Positions 1 to 6,925 of a DNA stretch of 64,000 nt are shown piece by piece. Source of the DNA: Ruminococcus sp. (GTDB lineage Bacteria; Bacillota; Clostridia; Oscillospirales; Ruminococcaceae); contig JAFQHO010000031.1 of NCBI GenBank assembly GCA_017397925.1, positions 1 to 64,000 on the forward strand. Reading direction: 5' to 3'. The number at the start of each line of letters is the position of its first letter. The first letter of the stretch is position 1. The notes under the pieces were generated by a model. That model ran no database searches. It saw only the letters and a program-made list of their open reading frames with translations, and was not told where the DNA came from. A program made the position numbers and the translations under genes.

Positions 1-1
1 G

Positions 2-1291
2 GCAGCCCTTGGCGCGCTTATCGGCGCAGGCTCAGGCGGTCTGATTGGCGGTATTTCCAGCGTTATGGCAGGAGGATCATTCCTTGAAGGATTTGAGGAA
101 GGCGCATTCTCGGGAGCCATTACAGGCGCAATAATGGGCGGATTAGCCGCAGGAGGCAGTCCGCTTGGAAGTACATTGGGAAAATCCTGTGAATTTGTCT
201 CAAAATTCGGCTCGGCAGTTAAATGGACAAGCCGAATATCCGCAGGAGCGTCAGCTGTTATGGATGGTTTTGATACTCTTGCATTCGGACTCGGGATGAT
301 TGATCCCGATAATCCGCTGGTGCAGCTGAATCAGAAGCTTCATCAGAGCAAGCTCTACAACGCTTTCCAGATAGGCGTAAATGCTGTTGCAGTGTTCAGC
401 GGCGGAATGAATCACGGAATGTCACAGGTAACACCTGCTTGCTTTATCGCAGGCACAATGGTGCTTACAGCGGCGGGGCTTGTAGCAATTGAGAATATCC
501 GTGCAGGGGATGCTGTAATATCAACAAATCCCGATACCCTTGACACAGCGGAGAAAACCGTCCTCGAAACATATGTACGCCAAGTAGACAAGCTTGTACA
601 TCTTACCATAAACGGCGAAGAAATCGTTACAACAATTGACCACCCTTTCTACGTCCAAAACAGAGGCTTTATCAACGCAGGAAATCTTCTTGTGGACGAT
701 ACCCTTATAAGCGTTAACGGCAATGATTTGCTCGTTTCTTCCTGCTATATCGAAGAATGCGAATTCGCCACAACAGTATATAACTTCCAGGTTGAGGATT
801 ATCATACTTATTTTGTTGGTGAGTGTGGAGTTTGGGTGCATAACAGAACGTGTACATCACAAGAAATACAGGATATTAAAGATCATCTTGAAGGAAATAA
901 ACCAACAGATGGCGCTAAACCTGACGGTAGAATAAATGGATGTCACGAAGAAAGTCGCTTTTTAAGTGAACTTGATGTTGCGGGTGGCGATCTAACAAAT
1001 AACATCCAAAATGTAAACGGTGTAGATGGTGTAACTTATGTTGAATATACAGCAAACACAAGAACTGGGAAAGCAGCTAAGACAATATATGATTCAAATA
1101 TAATCAGCACCGATGATTATATTAATCGCGGATTGGAAGCATACGCTAATGTTCCTGAATCTGTAAATGGAATTAATCCAACAACTGGACAAAGCAGCGG
1201 TGTATCTGTCACTGCATTAGATAATTCCGGTAAAGAATGGAATTTTTATATCAGAGATAATAAACTTATTACTATGTATCCATCAATTTAA
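2..1291 (+). CDS. Polymorphic toxin: Hint pre-toxin domain plus EndoU-like C-terminal nuclease (5' partial)
   Basis: The frame is open from the first bases of the window, so the N-terminus lies upstream. What remains starts with a Gly/Ala-rich segment with hydrophobic stretches, then a Hint (intein-like autoprocessing) domain from the Cys codon at 440 (ACFIAGT) through TIDHPFYVQ to the closing VWVHN at about 844. After that junction comes a 148-residue tail, the presumed toxin. It has a His at 884 (HLEGN), a GCHEE motif at 941-955 and ends ITMYPSI. A spaced H..G...G.H.E plus a terminal aromatic-Pro strand resembles bacterial EndoU nucleases of the BECR fold; this is a motif-level judgement. 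The tail is more AT-rich than the Hint part, as expected for exchangeable toxin tips. It is probably an effector of the type VII-like system encoded downstream, but no secretion signal is visible in the part seen. Confidence 0.8.
   Translation, partial: AALGALIGAGSGGLIGGISSVMAGGSFLEGFEEGAFSGAITGAIMGGLAAGGSPLGSTLGKSCEFVSKFGSAVKWTSRISAGASAVMDGFDTLAFGLGMIDPDNPLVQLNQKLHQSKLYNAFQIGVNAVAVFSGGMNHGMSQVTPACFIAGTMVLTAAGLVAIENIRAGDAVISTNPDTLDTAEKTVLETYVRQVDKLVHLTINGEEIVTTIDHPFYVQNRGFINAGNLLVDDTLISVNGNDLLVSSCYIEECEFATTVYNFQVEDYHTYFVGECGVWVHNRTCTSQEIQDIKDHLEGNKPTDGAKPDGRINGCHEESRFLSELDVAGGDLTNNIQNVNGVDGVTYVEYTANTRTGKAAKTIYDSNIISTDDYINRGLEAYANVPESVNGINPTTGQSSGVSVTALDNSGKEWNFYIRDNKLITMYPSI
623..844 (+). repeat. 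Hint-domain repeat, copy 1 (inside the full-length toxin)
   Basis: This 222-bp stretch encodes the C-terminal half of the Hint domain. It recurs with few differences at 1707-1928 and, shortened, at 2551-2754. In each copy the similarity stops at the VHN junction, after which the sequence changes completely. Confidence 0.9.
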
Positions 1292-1307
1292 ATAAAAGGA
1301 GCTTTTT

Positions 1308-1694
1308 ATGAATTTACTTACAAATAATGAAGCAAATGAATGTGTTACATTGCTTATTAACACATTACCAGCGTGTCACTTTGAAAATTTCATCAAATGC
1401 ATTAATAATAAGGATAACTGGACAGCTGAGCTTTGCTGGTGTTTCTTTGAAATGTCAAATGATGATAAAGAATACTATCAATTTGAAACTTTTGAGGATA
1501 ATACTTATAAAATGTTATACGATGATTTTTTGGATATTGTAAAACTTGCAATTATTCGATTTTATCTTGGCACTGACGATGTTAAAACCAAGGAATCATT
1601 AAAGAGTTATATAAAAAATACAGCATTCGATTCTATTCTTGATAATATTGATCCATCATCAGCATTAGACATTCCTCTTATTTATGGGCAGTGA
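1308..1694 (+). CDS. Putative immunity protein for the EndoU-like toxin
   Basis: A 128-residue acidic cytosolic protein without signal peptide, starting 16 bases after the toxin stop with a good AAAGGAG site. Position and size fit an immunity protein for the preceding nuclease. I recognise no family: it is rich in Asp, Glu and aromatic residues with helical stretches (for example DDFLDIVKLAIIRFYLG) and has no catalytic motif. Its TGA stop at 1692 is followed without interruption, in the same frame, by a Hint fragment, so the downstream orphan cassette was joined exactly at the end of this gene. Base composition is AT-rich like the toxin tail. Function is inferred from position only. Confidence 0.6.
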   Translation: MNLLTNNEANECVTLLINTLPACHFENFIKCINNKDNWTAELCWCFFEMSNDDKEYYQFETFEDNTYKMLYDDFLDIVKLAIIRFYLGTDDVKTKESLKSYIKNTAFDSILDNIDPSSALDIPLIYGQ

Positions 1695-1706
1695 TGCGGC
1701 GAGAAG

Positions 1707-1928
1707 ATTGTTACAACAATTGACCACCCGTTCTACATTCAAAACAGAGGCTTTATCAACGCAGGAAATCTTCTTGTGGGCGATACCCTAATAAGCGTTA
1801 ACGGCAATGATTTGATTGTTTCTGATTGCATCATCGAAGAATTCGAAAATCCTGAAACAGTATACAACTTCCAGGTTGAGGATTATCATACTTATTTTGT
1901 TGGTGAGTGTGCGGTTTGGGTGCATAAT
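1707..1928 (+). repeat. Hint-domain repeat, copy 2 (orphan cassette 1)
   Basis: Second copy of the 222-bp Hint C-half. The match to copy 1 begins a few codons after the immunity gene's stop and ends at the VHN junction. It gives the orphan tail a recombination arm identical in reading frame to that of the full toxin. Confidence 0.9.
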
Positions 1929-2240
1929 GCTGGAGAAAAATACAAAGTCGCATCCAAGATAAATGAAAATACCAACTTAATTAAAGAAGCTGAAAAAGCA
2001 GGCAAAAATCAACAAGTACAAAACGAAATGAATCATTTAATCAACGAATTCTTAAGTGGAAATAACAACCCTGGAATTGGAAGTAAAAATCTTTTTAAAG
2101 ATATTTGCTATTTACGAGGCAGAAACGGCGGTCGAGTATTTTACCGAATGAAAAATGGGGCTATGGGAATTTTAGCCAAAGCAAATAAAAGTAACGAGCA
2201 AAACGTTATAAACATATTGAAAAAACTTTATAGAGGTTAA
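1776..2240 (+). CDS. Orphan toxin cassette: Hint C-half plus RelE-like toxin tail
   Basis: The frame is open from 1695, directly after the upstream stop. There is no ATG before the toxin part; the first usable start is GTG at 1776, within Hint sequence and without a Shine-Dalgarno site, so the cassette is probably silent alone. Hint sequence runs to VHNAG at about 1930. A 104-residue tail follows, containing GNNNPGIGSKNLFKDICYL, RNGGRVFYRM and a C-terminal helix ending NILKKLYRG. That pattern resembles RelE/BECR-type toxin tips found at the end of other polymorphic toxins; the assignment is tentative. Recombination through the Hint repeat could put this tail on the full-length toxin. It is followed at 2247 by its own immunity candidate. 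Confidence 0.65.
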   Translation: MGDTLISVNGNDLIVSDCIIEEFENPETVYNFQVEDYHTYFVGECAVWVHNAGEKYKVASKINENTNLIKEAEKAGKNQQVQNEMNHLINEFLSGNNNPGIGSKNLFKDICYLRGRNGGRVFYRMKNGAMGILAKANKSNEQNVINILKKLYRG

Positions 2241-2246
2241 ATTGAA

Positions 2247-2543
2247 ATGAAAGTTAGTTCTATTATTTTCCCAACTCCTATTAATGAATGCAACTTATTT
2301 TGCGATAACATAGATGTATTTGTGAAATTAGAAAACGAAAAAAATTTTTGTGTTACAATCGCAACAATTGAATGGATTACTCAAAATATGAAAAAAGGAT
2401 TTCTTGAACCTGGCGCACCCAATATAATTGTTACCAAATTACAAGAAGATATTATCGAAAACGCAATAAAAGAATATGCTTCAGACGATGCATACTGGTT
2501 AAAAGTTTGTAGCCTATCGTATGGAGAAGAAATTCCACAATGA
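2247..2543 (+). CDS. Putative immunity protein for orphan toxin tail 1
   Basis: A 98-residue protein starting 6 bases after the orphan toxin, with a GAGGTT site. No signal peptide, membrane segment or recognised family. It carries two Cys in the N-terminal third and an alpha-helical middle (IVTKLQEDIIENAIKEYA). The role as immunity protein is inferred from its place after a toxin tail. Its last 23 bases overlap, in another frame, the start of the next open frame, which enters Hint copy 3. Confidence 0.55.
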   Translation: MKVSSIIFPTPINECNLFCDNIDVFVKLENEKNFCVTIATIEWITQNMKKGFLEPGAPNIIVTKLQEDIIENAIKEYASDDAYWLKVCSLSYGEEIPQ

Positions 2544-2796
2544 CTTGAAGCACCCATTCTACGTCCAGAACAGAGGCTTTATCAACGCAGGAAATCTTCT
2601 TGTGGGCGATACCCTAATAAGCGTAAACGGCAAAGATTTGCTCGTTTCTTCCTGCTATATCGAAGAATGCGAAAATCCTGAAACAGTATATAACTTCCAG
2701 ATTGAGGATTATCATACTTATTTTGTTGGTGAGTGTGAGGTTTGGGTGCATAATGCAAGCGGTTGTGATAGAGCAAAAAAGCATTCAGAAGGATGA
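2521..2796 (+). pseudogene. Orphan Hint fragment with eroded toxin tail
   Basis: A third Hint C-half (DNA repeat 2551-2754) is preceded by a short out-of-context lead-in overlapping the upstream immunity gene and followed by only 14 codons after VHN (ASGCDRAKKHSEG) before the stop. Any toxin domain has been lost. The recombination arm and the downstream immunity-like gene remain, so this reads as the relic of a third toxin-immunity cassette. Confidence 0.7.
2551..2754 (+). repeat. Hint-domain repeat, copy 3
   Basis: A 204-bp version of the same repeat, equivalent to 641-844 of copy 1, with a few substitutions. The left edge falls at the codons for HPFY. Confidence 0.9.
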
Positions 2797-2812
2797 TATA
2801 AAGGAGGAACCT

Positions 2813-3079
2813 ATGCTCGCTGAAATAAACTGGCTCGACTTGAGAAAATCCATCCCTGAAACAGGTGCGAGGTACTGTCCCATTATCAGATTTTCGGGTG
2901 AAAAAAATAATATGTGGAGTGCTAATATCCGCATAATAGAAAACAACCTTATAAGGCTGAAAAGTATTGCAGATGTAAACTATTTGTTCCCCCACGCTCC
3001 TACAGGTAACATTTACGCAGGAAACACTTTCGAATTGTTTGAGGGAAATAAAAAAGTGGCAGATGGTATATTTCTGTAG
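2813..3079 (+). CDS. Small immunity-like protein after the eroded third cassette
   Basis: The start is set at the ATG at 2813, which has a strong AAAGGAGG site a few bases upstream, rather than further back in the overlapping Hint frame. The product has 88 residues and no signal peptide. It is predicted to be mostly beta, and its end (GNTFELFEGNKKVADGIFL) recalls the small EF-Tu-like beta-barrel proteins of toxin loci; that likeness is weak. It is probably an orphan immunity protein whose toxin has been deleted. Confidence 0.6.
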   Translation: MLAEINWLDLRKSIPETGARYCPIIRFSGEKNNMWSANIRIIENNLIRLKSIADVNYLFPHAPTGNIYAGNTFELFEGNKKVADGIFL

Positions 3080-3199
3080 GATTTCAGCTTATCCCCCTCC
3101 CCTACTATAAATCACCACATTTTGTTACATAAACACTTTTGAAAATGTATATTTTCATCGCTTGTTTGATGAAAATATTTTGTCGAATCCGTAAAACTG

Positions 3200-3228
3200 T
3201 TGACAAAACCCTCTTTTAGGTGTATAAT
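3200..3228 (+). promoter_or_regulatory. SigA promoter of the type VII-like operon
   Basis: TTGACA at 3200-3205 and TATAAT at 3223-3228, separated by exactly 17 bases: a full consensus promoter. It lies 69 bases before the TPR gene and marks the boundary between the toxin cassettes and the secretion operon. The remaining gap from 3080 shows nothing else recognisable. Confidence 0.85.
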
Positions 3229-3296
3229 TTAATGGGGTAAAATAACCAATAATCCCCGCTATTTAAACTGCAAGAATTCAAAAACGAGGTGAAACA

Positions 3297-4772
3297 ATGA
3301 TAAATACAGAACAACTTGCCGAGCTTATATCAAACTCGCAGACTGCTTTTTTAAACGGCAGAATGCAGGAGGCTTTCAGTCTGGCAAAAGAGGCTATATC
3401 TCTTGACCCTGACTGTGCCGACGCTTATCAGTGTGCTGCTAATGTATGTATGTCTCTCAGCCGATACGATGACGCTATTGAGTACTATCAGCAAGCGGTA
3501 AAATGTGAACCTGACAACGGAAATAGATATTTCAATCTCGGCTATGCTCAGGCATCCGTCAACAAAATTACCGAAACTATGCAAAGCTTTGCCAAAGCCG
3601 ATGAACTCGGCCTCAGTGAAGACGCCGCAGGTCAGATGTATCACATCCTCGGCATCGTCAATCAGCAGCTTGGCAGACTTGATGACGCTCTTATCAATCT
3701 AAAAAAATCAGAAATGCTTGTTCCGGGAGATATTGATATTCTCAAACGCAAAGCTGCTATATACGGCATACAGGATGACCTTCCTAACTGCCTTAGCGTT
3801 GCCAATCAGATGAAGCTTCTTGCACCGTCAGATTACTCGGGATATCAGGTAGCTTACATTATGTTAAAGCAGGCAAATCGCCTTGAGGACGCTTTCAAGG
3901 AGCTTGTTTACGCAAGAAAAAATCTTATGAATTTCCCATTCGCCCTTTGCAGTGATATGGTGAACTTTGAATTGACTGCATACGACAAGGATAATAATCC
4001 CGACCGTTTGCAGAGGGCTTTGACATATATCAAACATTATATGAAAAAAGAAAAGCCCTCAGTGGAGGAAGTAACAGAATGCTATCTCATTGCAGCTGAC
4101 CTGTATCTCCACACAGAAGAAGCAGAAAACGTTATTATGTGCCTTAAAGCGGCTGAAAAGCCTGCTTTCTCATACAATAACGGCGTATTCTTCTATGAAT
4201 ATGACCCTGTACAGGCTGATTCCATTGCTATTCTCAACGAAATGAACGCAAACCTCTACCGTTATGAACAGCTCAGCGTGGAACAGCTTGAAGAAATGAA
4301 AAACAGCGGTACATATCTCTCCCCTGCTAAAAACAACAGCGGAAACGATGAATACAAGCTTGATGAATCTGACGAATATACTATCTCTCCCGAAGATACA
4401 GACAGAATAAACCGTATGTACATCGGTGCATACACCCTTGCTGACGATTACAGAAAGGTTATGTACTACGCTCTTGAAATGCAGAAGAGCCAGCAGGAAT
4501 ACTTTGCACAGCTTGGTATGTATACCGAGGCGAATGCTATGAAATCCCTTAATCTCGACGGTTGGCGCGAGAAGTATGACGAGGTACAGAAGAAACTGCG
4601 TAATGCAGCCCTTAAAGACCCATCAAACTTCAATGCACTTATGCTCCGCGTAAAATGTCTTATTGATACGGAGCGATATGACGAGGCAGAGGAAAAATGC
4701 AGCTATCTCAGACAGGAACTGCAGGAGCCTCTCCTTGAAGAAATTAAAAAGGCGAAGAACGGAGGCGCTTGA
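3297..4772 (+). CDS. TPR-repeat protein, first gene of the type VII-like operon
   Basis: 491 residues, cytosolic, with a GAGGTG ribosome site. The first 200 residues contain degenerate tetratricopeptide repeats (for example AFSLAKEAISLDPDCADAY and DDAIEYYQQAVKCEPDNG), with more helical repeats near the C-terminus. TPR arrays are protein-binding scaffolds, so an adaptor or chaperone-like role for the small secreted helical proteins encoded next is plausible, but this is inference. A WXG100-like gene follows with its start 3 bases after this gene's stop, suggesting coupled expression. Confidence 0.8.
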   Translation: MINTEQLAELISNSQTAFLNGRMQEAFSLAKEAISLDPDCADAYQCAANVCMSLSRYDDAIEYYQQAVKCEPDNGNRYFNLGYAQASVNKITETMQSFAKADELGLSEDAAGQMYHILGIVNQQLGRLDDALINLKKSEMLVPGDIDILKRKAAIYGIQDDLPNCLSVANQMKLLAPSDYSGYQVAYIMLKQANRLEDAFKELVYARKNLMNFPFALCSDMVNFELTAYDKDNNPDRLQRALTYIKHYMKKEKPSVEEVTECYLIAADLYLHTEEAENVIMCLKAAEKPAFSYNNGVFFYEYDPVQADSIAILNEMNANLYRYEQLSVEQLEEMKNSGTYLSPAKNNSGNDEYKLDESDEYTISPEDTDRINRMYIGAYTLADDYRKVMYYALEMQKSQQEYFAQLGMYTEANAMKSLNLDGWREKYDEVQKKLRNAALKDPSNFNALMLRVKCLIDTERYDEAEEKCSYLRQELQEPLLEEIKKAKNGGA

Positions 4773-4774
4773 TT

Positions 4775-5083
4775 ATGGCAATTCTGTTTAACGATATAGT
4801 GCTTGACGATAACGCATTTACTACAGCTTCACAGGAAATGAATCAGCTGAAAACGGATGCGGAAACTCTGAAAGCCAAACTGGAAAAAATGTATGACGAC
4901 GTTTCAGGTGCTATGGATACAGCGGCAGGCGATGAAGTAAAAATCGCCGCAAGAGACGTACTGCTGCAGCCTGTAGAGGACCTGAGCGCTGTTATAAAGC
5001 ATATTTCCGAAACTCTGGATACCATTATAGGTACCGAATATTACAAGGATATATTCGTGAAGTATGAAGAACTGAACGGATAA
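4775..5083 (+). CDS. WXG100-like small helical protein A
   Basis: The ATG at 4775 is preferred over the TTG at 4769 because GGAGG at 4761-4765 is correctly spaced only for the ATG. The product has 102 residues and forms a predicted helix-turn-helix hairpin of the ESAT-6/WXG100 size. The turn region reads AAGDEVKIAARD, so the W-x-G motif is absent. No signal peptide or Cys. Location next to two more such genes and an EssC-type ATPase supports a role as substrate or partner in type VII-like secretion. Confidence 0.7.
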   Translation: MAILFNDIVLDDNAFTTASQEMNQLKTDAETLKAKLEKMYDDVSGAMDTAAGDEVKIAARDVLLQPVEDLSAVIKHISETLDTIIGTEYYKDIFVKYEELNG

Positions 5084-5105
5084 TAAAATTTAGGAGGAAT
5101 TAATT

Positions 5106-5432
5106 ATGGCAGGTATGGGACAAAACGGAACAATCAACATCACACCCGAAATGATGGACGAGGCAATCAAGGCTATTGCAACATATCGTACATCAGCTGA
5201 ATCACTTCATTCAAACATTCAGACAGAAGTAGAAACACTTACAGCAAGCGATTTCACAGGCTCCGCTTCCAACGGTTTCAAAAGCTTCTATGAAGAAAAA
5301 ATCCACCCCGTTACAGGCGAGGCTCTTAATCAGCTTCTTCAGGCACTTGAGGACATCTGCAAGAGCATAAAGGCTGCAATTCCCGATACAGAGGGCGTTG
5401 ACGAACAGCTTGGAACAGCAAACAATCAGTAA
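5106..5432 (+). CDS. WXG100-family protein B
   Basis: 108 residues with a strong AGGAGG site. Two predicted helices flank a turn SDFTGSASNGF, where F-T-G occupies the place of W-x-G, followed by a C-terminal helix (LNQLLQALEDICKSIKAAI) typical of WXG100 proteins. These are small dimeric substrates or substrate chaperones of type VII secretion. It lies between two paralogues and upstream of the ATPase genes. The aromatic replacement of Trp is unusual, though such variants occur in the family. Confidence 0.75.
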   Translation: MAGMGQNGTINITPEMMDEAIKAIATYRTSAESLHSNIQTEVETLTASDFTGSASNGFKSFYEEKIHPVTGEALNQLLQALEDICKSIKAAIPDTEGVDEQLGTANNQ

Positions 5433-5452
5433 TTTCAGGAGGTATAATAATT

Positions 5453-5755
5453 ATGGCAGGTTGTAGAATTGTAAAAGCTTCAATGGACAGCAGTGTTGCA
5501 AACCTTAAGGGCTATTCAGAGGAATTTAAAGAGGCAGGTTCAACTTTTGTAACTGCTTTCAATGCAGCTATCGAGGCTATGCAGGGCGACGCAAGAGACG
5601 CTCTTGTTGAGTTCTTTGAGACAAATATTGAGAAATTCGTTTCCACAGATATTCCTGAGGCTGTAAACGGACTTGCTTCACTTCTTGAAGCAAACGCTCA
5701 GAACTTCGACGATATTGACGCTCAGATTGCTGCAAGCATCAGAGGAGAAGGTTAA
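5453..5755 (+). CDS. WXG100-like protein C
   Basis: 100 residues with an AGGAGG site. The helical hairpin has MQGDARD at the turn, again lacking the Trp. The second helix begins LVEFFETNIEKF and the C-terminal part continues helical to the stop. It is the third consecutive small helical protein and may heterodimerise with protein A or B. Two GC-rich hairpins lie directly downstream. Secretion is inferred from context only. Confidence 0.65.
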   Translation: MAGCRIVKASMDSSVANLKGYSEEFKEAGSTFVTAFNAAIEAMQGDARDALVEFFETNIEKFVSTDIPEAVNGLASLLEANAQNFDDIDAQIAASIRGEG

Positions 5756-5767
5756 TAATATTCTTAT

Positions 5768-5829
5768 CAGTGCAGTTTGACGCGCACTGATGCAGCACCG
5801 CACAAAGCGCGCCTGGCGGCTTTGTGCGG
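5768..5829 (+). promoter_or_regulatory. Two tandem hairpins between WXG100-like gene C and the next gene
   Basis: Hairpin 1 pairs CAGTGC (5768-5773) with GCACTG (5784-5789). Hairpin 2 pairs CCGCACAAAGC (5798-5808) perfectly with GCTTTGTGCGG (5819-5829) around a 10-base loop. No T-run follows, so this is not a classical terminator. It could protect the 3' end of an mRNA for the abundant small proteins, or partly attenuate downstream genes. Confidence 0.75.
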
Positions 5830-5875
5830 TATTGCTTAAAAGATGGGTATAAAAACAAAGACAGGAGGTTCAGAA

Positions 5876-6913
5876 ATGGCTTTTAAAGAATTAACCGAAG
5901 AAATAATTTCTCTTATGACCGAGGAAGAAAAGCAGCGATATTACAAGCAATTGAATATTCATCGTCAGAGAGTAATGCTTGCTGAAAAGCTTGAACAGAT
6001 TGACAAGGCGGATTTCAAATATAAAAAGCCTGAATTCAGAAAAATCAAGCCTGTCCGTCGCGTGGATGACATACCGCAGTATAAGATGCCTGCAAAGGGT
6101 AATGCGGTTATTCCCGATAATATATTCAACGGCAGAAATATTGCTGCCGAAAATGAAAAACGCAGTTCAGTCAGCCAAACAATCACAAAAAGACTGAACA
6201 GAAAATATGGGATAAGCAATATTCCCGATTTAAAACATACCACGAAGCCCACAACGGTTTCTTTTAAAAATGCAGAAAAATACAAGGTAAGCGGACTGCC
6301 TGAAAATAAGGGTAAAATCGCTCAGCCGACATTGAAAATAAACTCAGACAGGCTGAATAAATGCGGCGGATATAAGATTAAGCCTGTAAGAGAAAATGCC
6401 GCAGATATAAAGATACCATTAACAAAGAAAATTACAGTACCCGATACTGTCAAGATAAATAACATTCCTGCTGTAACTGTCAAAAAGGCAGCTGTAAAGG
6501 AATTCATAAAACCCGAATTTGACACGCAGAAAATTTCAGATATAAAGAAGATATCTGCTGAAATTAAATCAGCACCTGCAAAGCCTGTATATAAAGCTCC
6601 CGAAAAGGCAGCGGTTTCCGTTCCCACGGTTGCTGTTAAAAAGGCTGAAGAGCTGAAAAAACGCATCTTCCCCGAGGTGAAAGTAAACGTTCCAAAGCTG
6701 AACAATATCACAGCGGCAGCGATAAACAAATATCAGCCTCCAAAAGCGGATATTTCCGTTAAATGCCCCATTGTACAGGATGCACCTGTAAGCAAGGCAA
6801 AGCCCATAGATATCCCCACTGTTAAAAAAACGGATATCCCTGAGGTAAATATCCCCCGCATCAATGAAAATGATTTTAAAAAAATCCTTGAAAGGGCAGT
6901 AAGGGGAATATAA
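5876..6913 (+). CDS. Disordered Lys/Pro/Ile-rich protein of the type VII-like operon
   Basis: The start at 5876 is chosen for its AGGAGG site seven bases upstream; an in-frame ATG at 5843 lacks one. The product has 345 residues. A short helical N-terminus (FKELTEEIISLMTEEEKQRYY) is followed by about 290 residues of low complexity dominated by Lys, Pro, Val and Ile, with recurring short units such as KIKPV, KISDIKK and IPTVKK. No signal peptide or membrane span. I recognise no family. Its place between the WXG100-like genes and the ATPase suggests a cytosolic, highly basic partner of the secretion machine. Confidence 0.6.
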   Translation: MAFKELTEEIISLMTEEEKQRYYKQLNIHRQRVMLAEKLEQIDKADFKYKKPEFRKIKPVRRVDDIPQYKMPAKGNAVIPDNIFNGRNIAAENEKRSSVSQTITKRLNRKYGISNIPDLKHTTKPTTVSFKNAEKYKVSGLPENKGKIAQPTLKINSDRLNKCGGYKIKPVRENAADIKIPLTKKITVPDTVKINNIPAVTVKKAAVKEFIKPEFDTQKISDIKKISAEIKSAPAKPVYKAPEKAAVSVPTVAVKKAEELKKRIFPEVKVNVPKLNNITAAAINKYQPPKADISVKCPIVQDAPVSKAKPIDIPTVKKTDIPEVNIPRINENDFKKILERAVRGI

Positions 6914-6925
6914 GGAGTACAACAT

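Noticed and set aside
521-841. Minus-strand open frame opposite the Hint domain
   Set aside because: It mirrors the Hint coding sequence, has no ribosome site and recurs opposite the other Hint copies.
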